Shown here in pieces: positions 16,772 to 23,860 of a DNA stretch of 24,701 nt. The notes under the pieces are model-generated. The model saw nothing but the letters and a program-made list of their open reading frames with translations. It had not been told where the DNA came from and made no database searches. The stretch spans positions 1 to 24,701 of the forward strand of contig SFJH01000030.1 in the NCBI GenBank assembly GCA_004555155.1. Direction: 5' to 3'. The position numbers and the translations under genes were made by a program. Each line of letters begins with the position of its first letter. Positions within the stretch are counted from its first letter, which is position 1. This stretch comes from Clostridiales bacterium. Its GTDB lineage: Bacteria; Bacillota; Clostridia; Christensenellales; Aristaeellaceae.

Positions 16772-16810
16772 CAGAAAGAGCTTTTCGCGGCTTGCGAAAA
16801 GCTCTTTCTG
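16772..16810. terminator. Bidirectional terminator, copy 1
   Basis: A perfect 17-bp stem (16772-16788 with 16794-16810) with a five-base loop starts four bases after the cysE stop. T-rich sequence follows on the plus strand. Confidence 0.85.
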
Positions 16811-16868
16811 TGTCTCTGTTCCCCGCCGGATCGCCTTCGGGACAATCCTGAACGCGCGCCATCTGCGC

Positions 16869-16938
16869 TCACTTCGGCCCCGCCGCGCCGTACAGCATTG
16901 CGTTCAGCGCGCGCGGCGCCTCGGCAGGCGGGCGATCG
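16869..16938 (-). pseudogene. Duplicated 3' fragment of P-loop kinase gene
   Basis: In the left duplication unit, the minus strand encodes a near copy of the kinase C-terminus (RALNAMLYGAAGPK then stop, against RALNAMLYGAAGPQ in the real gene). It has no upstream coding part, so it is a dead remnant of the tandem duplication. Confidence 0.8.
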
Positions 16939-16961
16939 TCTACTATCGGGACGAATGACTG

Positions 16962-17000
16962 CAGAAAGAGCTTTTCGCGGCTTGCGAAAAGCTCTCTCTG
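16962..17000. terminator. Bidirectional terminator, copy 2
   Basis: This is the duplicate of the cysE terminator, with one base change that breaks a pair in the stem. It now lies 58 bases past the stop of the minus-strand kinase gene and probably terminates that operon. Confidence 0.75.
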
Positions 17001-17058
17001 TGTCTCTGTTCCCCGCCGGATCGCCTTCGGGACAATCCTGAACGCGCGCCATCTGCGC

Positions 17059-17535
17059 TCACTGCGGCCCCGCCGCGCCGTACAGCATTGCGTTCAGCGC
17101 GCGCAGCACCTCGGCAGGCGGGCGATCGGTTTGCAGGACGCGCGTACAGCCCCGGAGAAGCAGCGGCTCGACCTCGGCCTTGTCGCGGACGATCTTCGCC
17201 CATTCCTCCTGCGTCTTGCCGAAGGGATTGTCCGTCCGCCTCATGATGCGCGCCCGCATGACCGGAAGCGGAGCGGTCAGCACGATGATCTCGTCGAGCT
17301 GTCCATACAGTTCGCCCTGATTGACCGCCGTCCCCGCCAGCACGATATGCCGGTTCCGGCAGGTATCGAACAGCCGCTCCACGCGGGGCACGTCGATGAT
17401 CCGCTCGCCGTCCGGACTGCGCAGGAGCATCCAGCCCTCGTCCAGATCGACGCTCAGACAGCGCTCCGAGCGCAGCGCCCGCGCCAGTGTGGATTTTCCC
17501 ACGCCGGACATGCCGGTCAGCAGCATTCTCTTCAC
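17059..17535 (-). CDS. Small P-loop kinase-like ATPase
   Basis: This 158-residue cytosolic protein has a Walker A loop, GMSGVGKST (8-16), at its very start, and VDLDEGW (29-35) as a likely acidic substrate/Mg site. IIVLTAPLPVMRARIMRRTDNPFG (83-106) resembles the lid and adenine region of shikimate- or adenylate-kinase-like proteins. It starts with GTG (minus strand), with GGAGG seven bases upstream. It follows the YdcF-like gene by 42 bases and is likely co-transcribed with it. The substrate is unknown: a nucleoside, gluconate or shikimate-like kinase, or a non-catalytic ATPase. Its last 23 codons are part of the 190-bp duplication. Confidence 0.82.
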   Translation of the reverse strand: MKRMLLTGMSGVGKSTLARALRSERCLSVDLDEGWMLLRSPDGERIIDVPRVERLFDTCRNRHIVLAGTAVNQGELYGQLDEIIVLTAPLPVMRARIMRRTDNPFGKTQEEWAKIVRDKAEVEPLLLRGCTRVLQTDRPPAEVLRALNAMLYGAAGPQ

Positions 17536-17577
17536 GGCTCATCCTCCCCATCAGGGCATGCCGACGCCGCCGGAAGC

Positions 17578-18147
17578 TCAGGAGCGGCGGCGGGCTTCAA
17601 CTTCCTCGGGACTGACCGCGCCAAACTGGCGCATGCGCTCCACAATTCCATCGGTGATCTGCTGATCCGTCAGGCCCTGTGCGCGCAGCTCGTTCATCTT
17701 CTGTGCGATGCGAGCCTCCTCGGCAAACATCCGGTCGCGGTACTCGCCCGCAGGGGTGACCGCGCCCACGCCGTAGGCGTCCAGTCCCGCATGGCGGCAG
17801 TCCTCCAGCGCGCGCTCCACGTGGTAATCGCTGGTCACCAGCGCCACCCGCTTGCCCTCTCCCAGCAGTCTTTTGGCGTTCAGAATATTCTCGATGGTAA
17901 TGCGGGAGCGATCCTCCAGATGGATGATCTCCGCAGGCATACCCCGCTCCACGAGCATTTCCCGCATGACCTCGGCCTCGGTGCGGTCGTGGCCGGGGGT
18001 GATGCCGCCGCAGGGCATCACGATGGGCACGTTCGTCGCCTTCCAGTGCGCCACCGCACAGTCGATCCGGCGCACCAGATCCTCCGACGGTCTGCAGCCC
18101 TCCTCCAGTCTGTGTCCCAGAATGATCATGGCATCCGTCTTCTCCAT
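17578..18147 (-). CDS. YdcF family (DUF218) protein
   Basis: This protein of about 189 residues has the DUF218 pattern: AMIILGHRLEEG at the start, MPCGGITPGHDRTEAEVM near 45-62 and LVTSDYHVERA near 103-113. The family has a Rossmann-like fold, and members are linked to cell-envelope processes and S-adenosylmethionine binding (YdcF in E. coli). This copy lacks a membrane segment, so it is cytosolic. AGGAGG is seven bases before the second ATG (18147); the ATG at 18150 is only four bases away. A promoter lies at 18188-18216. The C-terminus (QQITDGIVERMRQFGAVSPE) is charged and helical. Function is unknown. Confidence 0.85.
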   Translation of the reverse strand: MEKTDAMIILGHRLEEGCRPSEDLVRRIDCAVAHWKATNVPIVMPCGGITPGHDRTEAEVMREMLVERGMPAEIIHLEDRSRITIENILNAKRLLGEGKRVALVTSDYHVERALEDCRHAGLDAYGVGAVTPAGEYRDRMFAEEARIAQKMNELRAQGLTDQQITDGIVERMRQFGAVSPEEVEARRRS

Positions 18148-18187
18148 CATAAAGCCTCCTTTGCCTTCACGGCCTTTCGTTCATTCC

Positions 18188-18216
18188 ATTATACCACTTG
18201 GCCGATAGGATAGCAA
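18188..18216 (-). promoter_or_regulatory. Promoter of ydcF-like/kinase operon
   Basis: On the minus strand TTGCTA (18211-18216) and a perfect TATAAT (18188-18193) are 17 bases apart, 40 bases before the start. Confidence 0.65.
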
Positions 18217-18260
18217 ACAAAATCGCCCAATGAATGGCATTCCCACGATGCGCGCAGAAA

Positions 18261-18296
18261 GCGCCCGGCTCAGGAGCTGTCTCCCGGGCCGGGCGC
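18261..18296 (-). terminator. Terminator after HMA-SafE-cupredoxin gene
   Basis: GCGCCCGGC (18261-18269) pairs perfectly with 18288-18296, and an inner GGGAG/CTCC pairing is possible. On the minus strand TTTCTG follows. It starts 18 bases after the stop. Confidence 0.7.
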
Positions 18297-18314
18297 GGTT
18301 CTTCCGGATATTCA

Positions 18315-19871
18315 TCATGGAATGCAGCAGCCATAGATCGCCGTGGACGTCTCCGGCACGGTTTCGCTGTCCACTGCGGTTGCCGCACCGCAGCAGCCGC
18401 CGGAATATGCAGCGCTGTCGAATCCCGCGTCCGATGCACCTGCGAGGACGGACGCGCAGCAGCCGACCAGATCGGATGCGCCGTTCACGCCGGCATCTAT
18501 GATGGCCGCTTCGTTCAGATCGGCCTGTTCGATGAGGCTCTGCACCGCATCCGTATCCTCCAGGGAATCCACCACATAGATGCTGCCGTGAATCATGCCC
18601 ATCCAGCAGGTATAGGGAATCGCGCCGCTGGCCGTGGGCGTAAACTCCACCACGTTGTCCCCTGCGGAAAGCGGGATGGTCAGACCGTACGCCGGCACGA
18701 CAATTTCATTGTTGCAGCCGTTCAGGCGGCTCTCCTCCGCATGGATCGTCCACTCCACTGGGACGCCGGCCTGCACGGTGATGGCCGGATATCCGCCATA
18801 GTCGATCTCCGAGCGCACATACTGCCTGTCGCCCTGAATCACGGCAAAGCCGTCCTCGCCCATGGGCTTTGCCGCCACGCCGACGCCCGCAAGCGCCAGT
18901 CCGCTGGTCAGCATGCTCATGCCCATCAGCACCACCAGCAGCGCGGGGATCACGCGCATGGGCTTTGCGAATTTCTGATTCAGCCGTCCTCCCACAAGAC
19001 CAATGCCCAGCATCAGCGGCACCGTGCCCAGACTGAAGCACAGCATCGAAAGCGCGCCCATCCACCATCTGCCCGTGGACAGCGCGAACAGCTGCATGGA
19101 CTGCAGCGGTCCGCAGGGCATCAGGCCGTTGGCCAGGCCGATGATGAACGAGGACCGACCGGCGCTGCCCTTCTGAATGCGCGCGCTCAGCCCGCGTGGC
19201 AGGCTGAGCGTCAGCCTGCGCAGCCAGGAGAAGCCGCCCGCCAGGTTCAGCGCCATGATCAGCATGAATGCCGCCGCGGCGATCTGGATGCAGGCCTTGG
19301 CCATCGTGCTGATGCTGAACGCCATGCCCAGCGCGCCGATGATGCCGCCGATGACCGTATAGGAAATCACGCGGCCCAGATTGTACAGCACGTTCGCCCG
19401 TGCAGCGCGGTGGCCCTTCTGCGCCGCATTCGCGCTCTGGGCGATATTGATGCCGCCGCACATCGCCACACAGTGCAGCGATGTCATCAGGCCCACCACA
19501 AACAGCATTCCAAGGCTCATGCCCGCGCGCGCCACCGGGAATGCGCCCATCCAGTCGGCCACACAGGTGCGGGTCATGATCCAGTAGAGCGCCGCCAGCC
19601 CGGCGATCAGCAGCGCCAGCTTCAGCGCCTCCAGTCCCAGCGCCCGGCGCTTCTCCGGCTGCGCCAGCGCATAGCCCTCGCGCTTCAGCCGCGCGGCGAT
19701 CTCCTTCTGCGGGAGCTTCTGCGCGTCCCACAGGGCGGTCAGCGTTCCTCTGCGATAGCTGGCATGAACTTCCCGAAGCCCCGGGAGGGACGACAGCGCC
19801 CGCTCAATGGTCGACTCGCAGTGCACACAGTGCATGCCCTCCACGCGCCACGTCCTGCGCTCAAAGCTCAT
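18315..19871 (-). CDS. HMA - SafE/DsbD_2 membrane - cupredoxin fusion protein
   Basis: This 518-residue fusion has three parts. Residues 1-70 are a heavy-metal-associated domain with GMHCVHC (C15, C18), the copper-chaperone site. Residues 80-330 are a TauE/SafE-type (PF13386-like) membrane domain with SLHCVAMCGG (C134, C138) and NGLMPCGPLQ (C253), the intramembrane Cys motifs of the branch seen near copper-oxidase assembly genes. Residues 345-436 are a cupredoxin-like domain with GCNNEIVVP (C386) and YTCWMGMIHG (C422, M424, M426, H428). A tail carries three Cys-Cys pairs at 471, 493 and 515. GGAAGG lies seven bases before the ATG, which overlaps the upstream stop as ATGA. Transport or handling of copper or another thiophilic metal, rather than sulfite export, is inferred. 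Confidence 0.88.
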   Translation of the reverse strand: MSFERRTWRVEGMHCVHCESTIERALSSLPGLREVHASYRRGTLTALWDAQKLPQKEIAARLKREGYALAQPEKRRALGLEALKLALLIAGLAALYWIMTRTCVADWMGAFPVARAGMSLGMLFVVGLMTSLHCVAMCGGINIAQSANAAQKGHRAARANVLYNLGRVISYTVIGGIIGALGMAFSISTMAKACIQIAAAAFMLIMALNLAGGFSWLRRLTLSLPRGLSARIQKGSAGRSSFIIGLANGLMPCGPLQSMQLFALSTGRWWMGALSMLCFSLGTVPLMLGIGLVGGRLNQKFAKPMRVIPALLVVLMGMSMLTSGLALAGVGVAAKPMGEDGFAVIQGDRQYVRSEIDYGGYPAITVQAGVPVEWTIHAEESRLNGCNNEIVVPAYGLTIPLSAGDNVVEFTPTASGAIPYTCWMGMIHGSIYVVDSLEDTDAVQSLIEQADLNEAAIIDAGVNGASDLVGCCASVLAGASDAGFDSAAYSGGCCGAATAVDSETVPETSTAIYGCCIP

Positions 19872-20401
19872 TGAAACACCTTCCAGTTTTGAAACGCGGA
19901 TGCCGCCTGGGCGAGCGTCTCCTCGGAGATGACCACCGCGTCGCCCTCCACCTGATATTCCGCCAACGGCTTCGGGTTGCATCCGCCGGACGCCTTGCCC
20001 ACGGAAGCCAGGCCGAACCGGTTGCCGCAGTTCATGCACATCAGCACGCCGTCGCTGTATTCAAAATACGCGTAGGGAGATCCGGCGCAGACCTGGCAGG
20101 TGTTGTACGCCAGCTGAACCGCGCCCGAGCTGTCCTTGAGCGCAATGATCTGCATGGCCGTGCCGTCCTGATCCCAGTCGATGAACTCCGGCTCCGCAGA
20201 CAGCGCGCCGATGTCGATCGTCAGGCCGGCCGACGCCGCCTGCTCTGCGGGCGCTTCCGTCGCAGCGGGTTCCTCCGTCGCAGCAGGGACTTCCGTCGCC
20301 GCGGCCGTCTTCGCAGCGGAGGTCGTACCGCCGCCCGAGCTGCAGCCCGCCAGTGCGAGAACCATGCACAACCGAATCAGCCATCCAAACATCTTTTTCA
20401 T
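19868..20401 (-). CDS. DUF2318 Fe-S/metal-binding lipoprotein
   Basis: This 177-residue protein has a lipoprotein signal (MKKMFGWLIRLCMVLALAGC, lipidation at C20) and so is anchored outside the membrane. A linker (about 35-55) contains three tandem ATExPA units. The DUF2318 domain follows: NTCQVCAG (C102, C105), LMCMNCGNRF (C122, C125) and GKASGGCNPKPL (C141). The same domain occurs in FtrD-type proteins of iron-uptake operons, where it is predicted to hold Fe-S or metal. The start at 20401 gives a standard signal peptide; ATG 20416 is an alternative. Translation is coupled to the HMA-SafE-cupredoxin gene by ATGA overlap, so the two likely act together on metal delivery or redox. Confidence 0.88.
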   Translation of the reverse strand: MKKMFGWLIRLCMVLALAGCSSGGGTTSAAKTAAATEVPAATEEPAATEAPAEQAASAGLTIDIGALSAEPEFIDWDQDGTAMQIIALKDSSGAVQLAYNTCQVCAGSPYAYFEYSDGVLMCMNCGNRFGLASVGKASGGCNPKPLAEYQVEGDAVVISEETLAQAASAFQNWKVFQ

Positions 20402-20480
20402 AAATCCCACTCTCATCTTCCGCTCTCGCACTCCTCTCCCGCAGGAAACCGCGCGCGGCATTCCTCCGGGACGCAACACC

Positions 20481-20489
20481 ATTATACCA
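20481..20489 (-). promoter_or_regulatory. Extended -10 promoter of DUF2318 operon
   Basis: The minus strand has TGGTATAAT, a perfect extended -10, about 80 bases before the DUF2318 start in an AT-rich stretch. No clear -35 hexamer was found at 17-18 bases. Confidence 0.55.
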
Positions 20490-20545
20490 TTTGCCTACTA
20501 TTTTAATATAATTTGGCTGTTATTTAACTGTGAACAATCTCTGAA

Positions 20546-20575
20546 CAGAAAAATCCTCCCGGAAGCGGGCGGATT
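20546..20575 (-). terminator. Terminator after second aminotransferase gene
   Basis: A 10-bp stem with one mismatch (20552-20561 with 20566-20575) and a four-base loop is followed on the minus strand by TTTTT. It starts six bases after the aminotransferase stop. Confidence 0.8.
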
Positions 20576-20580
20576 GGAAT

Positions 20581-21747
20581 TCAGCCTCTGGACATCTTTA
20601 TCCGCATGGATTCAAGGCGGTTGAGCGCCTCGTTGAGCGTCTCCTCGCGCTTGGCGAAGTGCATGCGGATCAGATGGTTCACCGGCTCGTGGAAGAAGCT
20701 GGAGCCGGGCACCGCGCCGACGCCCACCTTCCGCGCAAGGTCCACGCAGAAATCCACGTCGCTGTCGTAGCCGAACTCGGAGACGTCCAGCAGCACATAG
20801 TAAGCGCCCTGGGGATCGGTGTGGGCGATCTTCAGCGCGTCCAGTCCGCTCAGGAACAGGCTGCGCTTCTCCGTGTAAGTCTGCTGAAGGGCGCGATAGT
20901 AGTCGTCGCCGAAGTTCAGGCCGGTGACGGCGGCCTCCTGCAGCGGCGCGGCGGCGCCCACGGTCAGGAAGTCGTGCACCTTGCGGGCCACGTCCACAAT
21001 GCGCGCAGGCGCGATGATGTAGCCCAGCCGCCAGCCGGTGATGGAATAGGTCTTCGAAAGCGAGCTGCAGGAAAGCGTACGCTCGAACATCCCGGGCAGG
21101 GACGCGAAATAGACGTGCTCATGGGGCGCGTAGACGATGTACTCATACACCTCGTCGGTGATCACGTAGGCGTCGTACTTCTCGGCCAGCCGCGCGATGA
21201 TCTCCAGCTCCGCGCGGGTGAACACCTTGCCGCAGGGGTTGGAGGGATTGCACAGGATCAGCGCCTTGGGGCGCTGCCGGAACGCATCCTCCAGCACGTC
21301 GGGATCAAAGTGGAAGTCCGGCGGCGCCAGCGGCACATAGATCGGCTCCGCGCCGGAGAGAATCGCGTCCGCGCCGTAGTTTTCATAGAACGGCGAAAAG
21401 ACGATCACCTTGTCGCCGGGATCCGCCACGGTCATGACCGCGGCCATCATGGCCTCGGTGCTGCCGCAGGTCACCACAATCTGGGTGTTGGGATCGACGG
21501 GGATGCCCATAAACCGGCTCTGCTTGGCGGCCAGCGCCTCGCGGAAGTTCTGCGCGCCCCAGGTGATGGAATACTGGTGCGGCCCGCGCGCCGCCACCTG
21601 AGCGAGGCTGTCGAGGATCTCCTTCGGCGGATCAAAATCCGGAAAGCCCTGGGAGAGGTTCACCGCATCGTATTGCAGCGAAACGCGGGTCATGCGGCGG
21701 ATGACGGAATCGGTAAAGGACGCGGTGCGCCCGGACAGCTCTCTCAT
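20581..21747 (-). CDS. PLP-dependent aminotransferase (YbdL/methionine-aminotransferase-like)
   Basis: This is a 388-residue cytosolic fold-type I aminotransferase. The start region VNLSQGFPDFDPP (29-41) matches the kynurenine/methionine aminotransferase branch (YbdL, KAT). NPSNPCGKV (167-175), ITDEVYEY (196-203), PLP lysine K232 in SSLSKTYSITGWRLGY, and a late Arg in HLIRMHFA are intact. GAGGAG lies six bases before the ATG and overlaps the end of the FAD-oxidase remnant, whose stop is 10 bases upstream. It was therefore the downstream partner of that oxidase. Present neighbours also include the methionine transporter, compatible with methionine or 2-oxo acid metabolism, but that adjacency may result from the rearrangement. 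Confidence 0.92.
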   Translation of the reverse strand: MRELSGRTASFTDSVIRRMTRVSLQYDAVNLSQGFPDFDPPKEILDSLAQVAARGPHQYSITWGAQNFREALAAKQSRFMGIPVDPNTQIVVTCGSTEAMMAAVMTVADPGDKVIVFSPFYENYGADAILSGAEPIYVPLAPPDFHFDPDVLEDAFRQRPKALILCNPSNPCGKVFTRAELEIIARLAEKYDAYVITDEVYEYIVYAPHEHVYFASLPGMFERTLSCSSLSKTYSITGWRLGYIIAPARIVDVARKVHDFLTVGAAAPLQEAAVTGLNFGDDYYRALQQTYTEKRSLFLSGLDALKIAHTDPQGAYYVLLDVSEFGYDSDVDFCVDLARKVGVGAVPGSSFFHEPVNHLIRMHFAKREETLNEALNRLESMRIKMSRG

Positions 21748-21757
21748 AGCGTACTCC

Positions 21758-22043
21758 TCACTTCAGATAGGATATATGGTCGTTCAGGATGTGCTTCGAA
21801 TCCAGCGCGTCCTTCACCGCGCGCATCACGCCCAGATTTTCCTCCGGCGTGTTGGACAGGAAGTAGGGGCGCTTGGCCAGCCCGATGCCGTGTTCGCCGG
21901 AGGTCAGTCCGCCCAGCTCGTAGGCCTTGTTGTACAGCGTGGTCATGTTGCGGCCCAGCTCGCTGTGCCAGGTCTGCTCGTCGCGGTCGCCGCGCACGAT
22001 GCACAGGTGGACGTTGCCGTCCCCGGCGTGCCCGAAGGCGATA
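21758..22043 (-). pseudogene. 3' fragment of GlcD-type FAD-linked oxidase
   Basis: From the junction at about 22043 the frame reads TIAFGHAGDGNVHLCIVRGD and then LTSGEHGIGLAKRPYF, ending HISYLK. GHAGDGN and GEHGIG are the C-terminal signatures of glycolate oxidase GlcD / D-lactate dehydrogenase (FAD-oxidase C domain). Only about 95 residues remain of a normal protein of about 460. The whole FAD-binding part is absent and there is no start codon at the junction, so no functional enzyme is made. The upstream side is the metI gene, in another frame. The remnant sits 10 bases before the aminotransferase, a pairing common in Clostridia (from memory). Confidence 0.88.
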
Positions 22044-22595
22044 GTCGCCCAGTCCGCCCGCGCCGACGTAGCCGGCCATGGCGGTCAGTCCGATCAGATT
22101 GATCAGCGTGATGGTGGCGCCACGGGCGATGGCCGCGGCGCCCTCCGTCAGGTACACCCGGAGGATGATGCCCGCCGGGCGGCAGCCCATGGCCTTGGCG
22201 GCCTCGATCAGGCCGGGATCCACGCCGGCCAGCGCGGTCTCCACCTGCCGGGCGAAGAACGGCGCCGAGCCCGCCACCAGCGGCACGATCACGCCCCGCA
22301 CGCCGATGCGCGTGTCCATGATCAGCCGGGTGACGTTCATCAGAAGCGCAATCAGAATGACGAACGGGATCGACCGGAACAGGTTGATCAGCTTGTCCAG
22401 CACCTGAAACACGGCGCGGTTCTGGAGGATTCCGTGCTCCTTCGTCACCACCAGCGCCACGCCCAGGATCAGCCCGAACAGGAACATCAGCGCGCCCGCC
22501 AAGCCCGTCATGATCAGCGTTTCGCAGATGCTCTCGTAGAACTCGGAGGGTTTTTCCGTCACATGGGGAAACCAGCTAGCCAGCAGCTCTTGCAT
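22044..22595 (-). pseudogene. metI: Methionine ABC transporter permease, 3'-truncated by junction
   Basis: Residues 1-184 are a normal MetI-type permease: FRSIPFVILIALLMNVTR (73-90), the EAA loop IEAAKAMGCRPAGII (130-144), and AGYVGAGGLGD (174-184). After GLGD, where MetI should continue into its last helix (about 30-35 more residues), the frame runs into GlcD-type DNA in the wrong phase. It continues as a basic nonsense tail to a stop at 21744. The ATG overlaps metN by 20 bases, with GGAGGT about eight bases upstream. With the last helix missing, the transporter is probably inactive unless the junction is an assembly error. The substrate-binding MetQ gene is also absent here. Confidence 0.88.
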
Positions 22596-23622
22596 CCGAA
22601 AGCACCTCCACTTCCACGTTCTTTTCCCGCAGATAATCGATCATTCGGCCGATGTTCTCCGCGCCTCCGCTGGCGATCACGATCAGTCCGCCCAGCGGAT
22701 TGCCGCCGATCATGTCCACGCTGCCGCAGATGATGTTCAGATCCACCGAAAACCGGCAGGAGATCTGCGAAACCAGCGCCTCCGAGGCGCTTCTCTCCAG
22801 ATACTTCATGCGGATGATGCACTCGCCCGGCTTCAGCTGCGTGATGGACGCGCCCTCCTCGATCAGCGTGTGAATCTGGGAGAGGTTGGTGGTGGTATCG
22901 ATGAAGCTACGAGTCACCGGCTGCTGCGGATTGGCGAAGACCGAGAACACATCGCCCTCCTCCACCACGCGGCCGTTCTCCATCACGGCCACGCGGTCGC
23001 AGATCTCCTTGACCACCTGCATCTGATGGGTGATGATCACGATCGTGATGCCCAGCTCCGTGTTCAGCCGCCTGAGCAGCTTGAGGATTGAGCCCGTGGT
23101 CTGGGGATCCAGCGCGCTGGTGGCCTCGTCGCACAGCAGCACCTTCGGGGCGCTGGCCAGCGCGCGGGCGATCGCCACGCGCTGCTTCTGTCCGCCGGAC
23201 AGCTGGGAAGGATAGGCGTCCTTCTTGTCCTCCAGCTCCACGAACCGGAGCAGCTCCTCGGCCTTCTTCCGGATGTCCTGCCGCCGCATGCCCCGATATT
23301 TCAGCGGGAAGACCACGTTCTCCAGCACCGTCCGGGTGGCGAACAGGTTGAACTGCTGAAAGATCATGCCGATCTTCCTGCGCTCCCGGCTCAGCGCCGC
23401 GCCCCTGAGCGCCGTCAGATCCACGCCGTCGACCAGCACGCGGCCCTTGTCCGGCCGCTCCAGCAGATTGATGCAGCGCACGAGCGTGGATTTGCCCGCG
23501 CCGGAGAAGCCCACGATGCCGTAGATCTCGCCGTCCTGAATCGTCAGGCTGACGTCGCGCACCGCCTGCACGTCTCCTCCGCCGCCGGGGAAAACCCTGC
23601 TGATGTGATCAAGAACGATCAT
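22576..23622 (-). CDS. metN: Methionine ABC transporter ATP-binding protein
   Basis: This ATPase subunit of the D/L-methionine importer MetNIQ acts at the inner face of the membrane. It has 348 residues: Walker A GFSGAGKST (38-46), Q-loop FQQFNLF (88-94), signature LSGGQKQR (141-148), Walker B VLLCDEATS (161-169) and H-loop ITHQM. Residues about 265-345 form the NIL domain that binds methionine and gives feedback inhibition. The ATG at 23622 has GGAAGGG nine bases upstream; the ATG at 23631 touches the ribosome site. It lies 38 bases after a strong intrinsic terminator and a Met/Cys-rich leader ORF. The gene itself is complete. Confidence 0.95.
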   Translation of the reverse strand: MIVLDHISRVFPGGGGDVQAVRDVSLTIQDGEIYGIVGFSGAGKSTLVRCINLLERPDKGRVLVDGVDLTALRGAALSRERRKIGMIFQQFNLFATRTVLENVVFPLKYRGMRRQDIRKKAEELLRFVELEDKKDAYPSQLSGGQKQRVAIARALASAPKVLLCDEATSALDPQTTGSILKLLRRLNTELGITIVIITHQMQVVKEICDRVAVMENGRVVEEGDVFSVFANPQQPVTRSFIDTTTNLSQIHTLIEEGASITQLKPGECIIRMKYLERSASEALVSQISCRFSVDLNIICGSVDMIGGNPLGGLIVIASGGAENIGRMIDYLREKNVEVEVLSDARAAG

Positions 23623-23660
23623 CCAATCCATCCCTTCCGCGTCCGAAGTGTGTTTTCATG

Positions 23661-23692
23661 AAAAAAGGCGGGAAGCGCTTCGCTTCCCGCCT
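23661..23692 (-). terminator. Attenuator-like intrinsic terminator before metN
   Basis: On the minus strand a 12-bp perfect GC-rich stem (23681-23692 with 23666-23677) and three-base loop are followed by TTTTTT. It lies 18 bases after the leader-peptide stop and 38 bases before metN, downstream of the only good promoter seen, so metN transcription must pass it. This fits an attenuator. It could instead simply end a separate small transcript. Confidence 0.85.
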
Positions 23693-23710
23693 GAATTCAC
23701 CCTGTTCTTC

Positions 23711-23818
23711 TCACAGCGATGAAAGACAGCCTTCGGCCGAACGCGCACGCAAACAGATGCACATGCTGCACATGCACATCATTCGGCCGTACATTTCATA
23801 CTTCGCGCAACGCTTCAT
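23711..23818 (-). CDS. Met/Cys-rich 35-residue leader peptide of metNI
   Basis: A strong ribosome site (GGAGGAG, eight bases before the ATG) and a consensus promoter precede this short ORF. The peptide has six Met and six Cys in 35 residues, with the run MMCMCSMCIC at 13-22. It has no signal peptide or known domain. It ends 18 bases before an intrinsic terminator that precedes metN, the methionine importer ATPase. The codon run matches the amino acid transported, as in his, trp or cys leaders. It is probably a cis-acting leader peptide for attenuation. A Cys/Met-rich metal-binding small protein is the alternative. Confidence 0.7.
   Translation of the reverse strand: MKRCAKYEMYGRMMCMCSMCICLRARSAEGCLSSL
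23734..23789 (-). promoter_or_regulatory. Inverted repeat enclosing the Met/Cys codons
   Basis: CGGCCGAA (minus strand, 23789-23782, codons 10-13) is perfectly complementary to TTCGGCCG (23741-23734, codons 26-29). The 40-base loop contains the MMCMCSMCIC codons. A ribosome paused in that run would cover the 5' arm and free the 3' arm, as expected for the first hairpin of an attenuator. I did not find a convincing antiterminator partner by eye. Confidence 0.5.
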
Positions 23819-23860
23819 GACCGCTTCTCCTCCATCGCATTTCCCTATCGAGTTGATCTG

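Larger units (their letters stand above)
16749..17128. repeat. 190-bp tandem duplication spanning the cysE/kinase 3' ends
   Basis: Bases 16749-16938 and 16939-17128 are direct tandem copies with only six substitutions. Each unit holds the last six codons and stop of cysE, a terminator hairpin, and on the opposite strand the 3' end of the P-loop kinase gene. The left unit keeps the true cysE end and a dead copy of the kinase tail. The right unit keeps the true kinase tail and a dead copy of the cysE tail. Confidence 0.95.

Noticed and set aside
16749..17128. CRISPR array
   Set aside because: There are only two adjacent 190-bp copies without spacers, and the content is gene ends plus a terminator. 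No CRISPR-like short repeats, tRNA or rRNA genes were recognised anywhere in the window.
21744..22043. C-terminal extension of MetI as a genuine new domain
   Set aside because: The basic Arg/Pro-rich tail is the out-of-frame reading of GlcD-type coding DNA, which gives perfect family motifs in the neighbouring frame.
23622..23860. SAM-I riboswitch or T-box upstream of metN
   Set aside because: The conserved SAM-I core and the T-box TGG-bearing antiterminator bulge are not seen. The leader is mostly occupied by the short ORF. A covariance-model search would be decisive.
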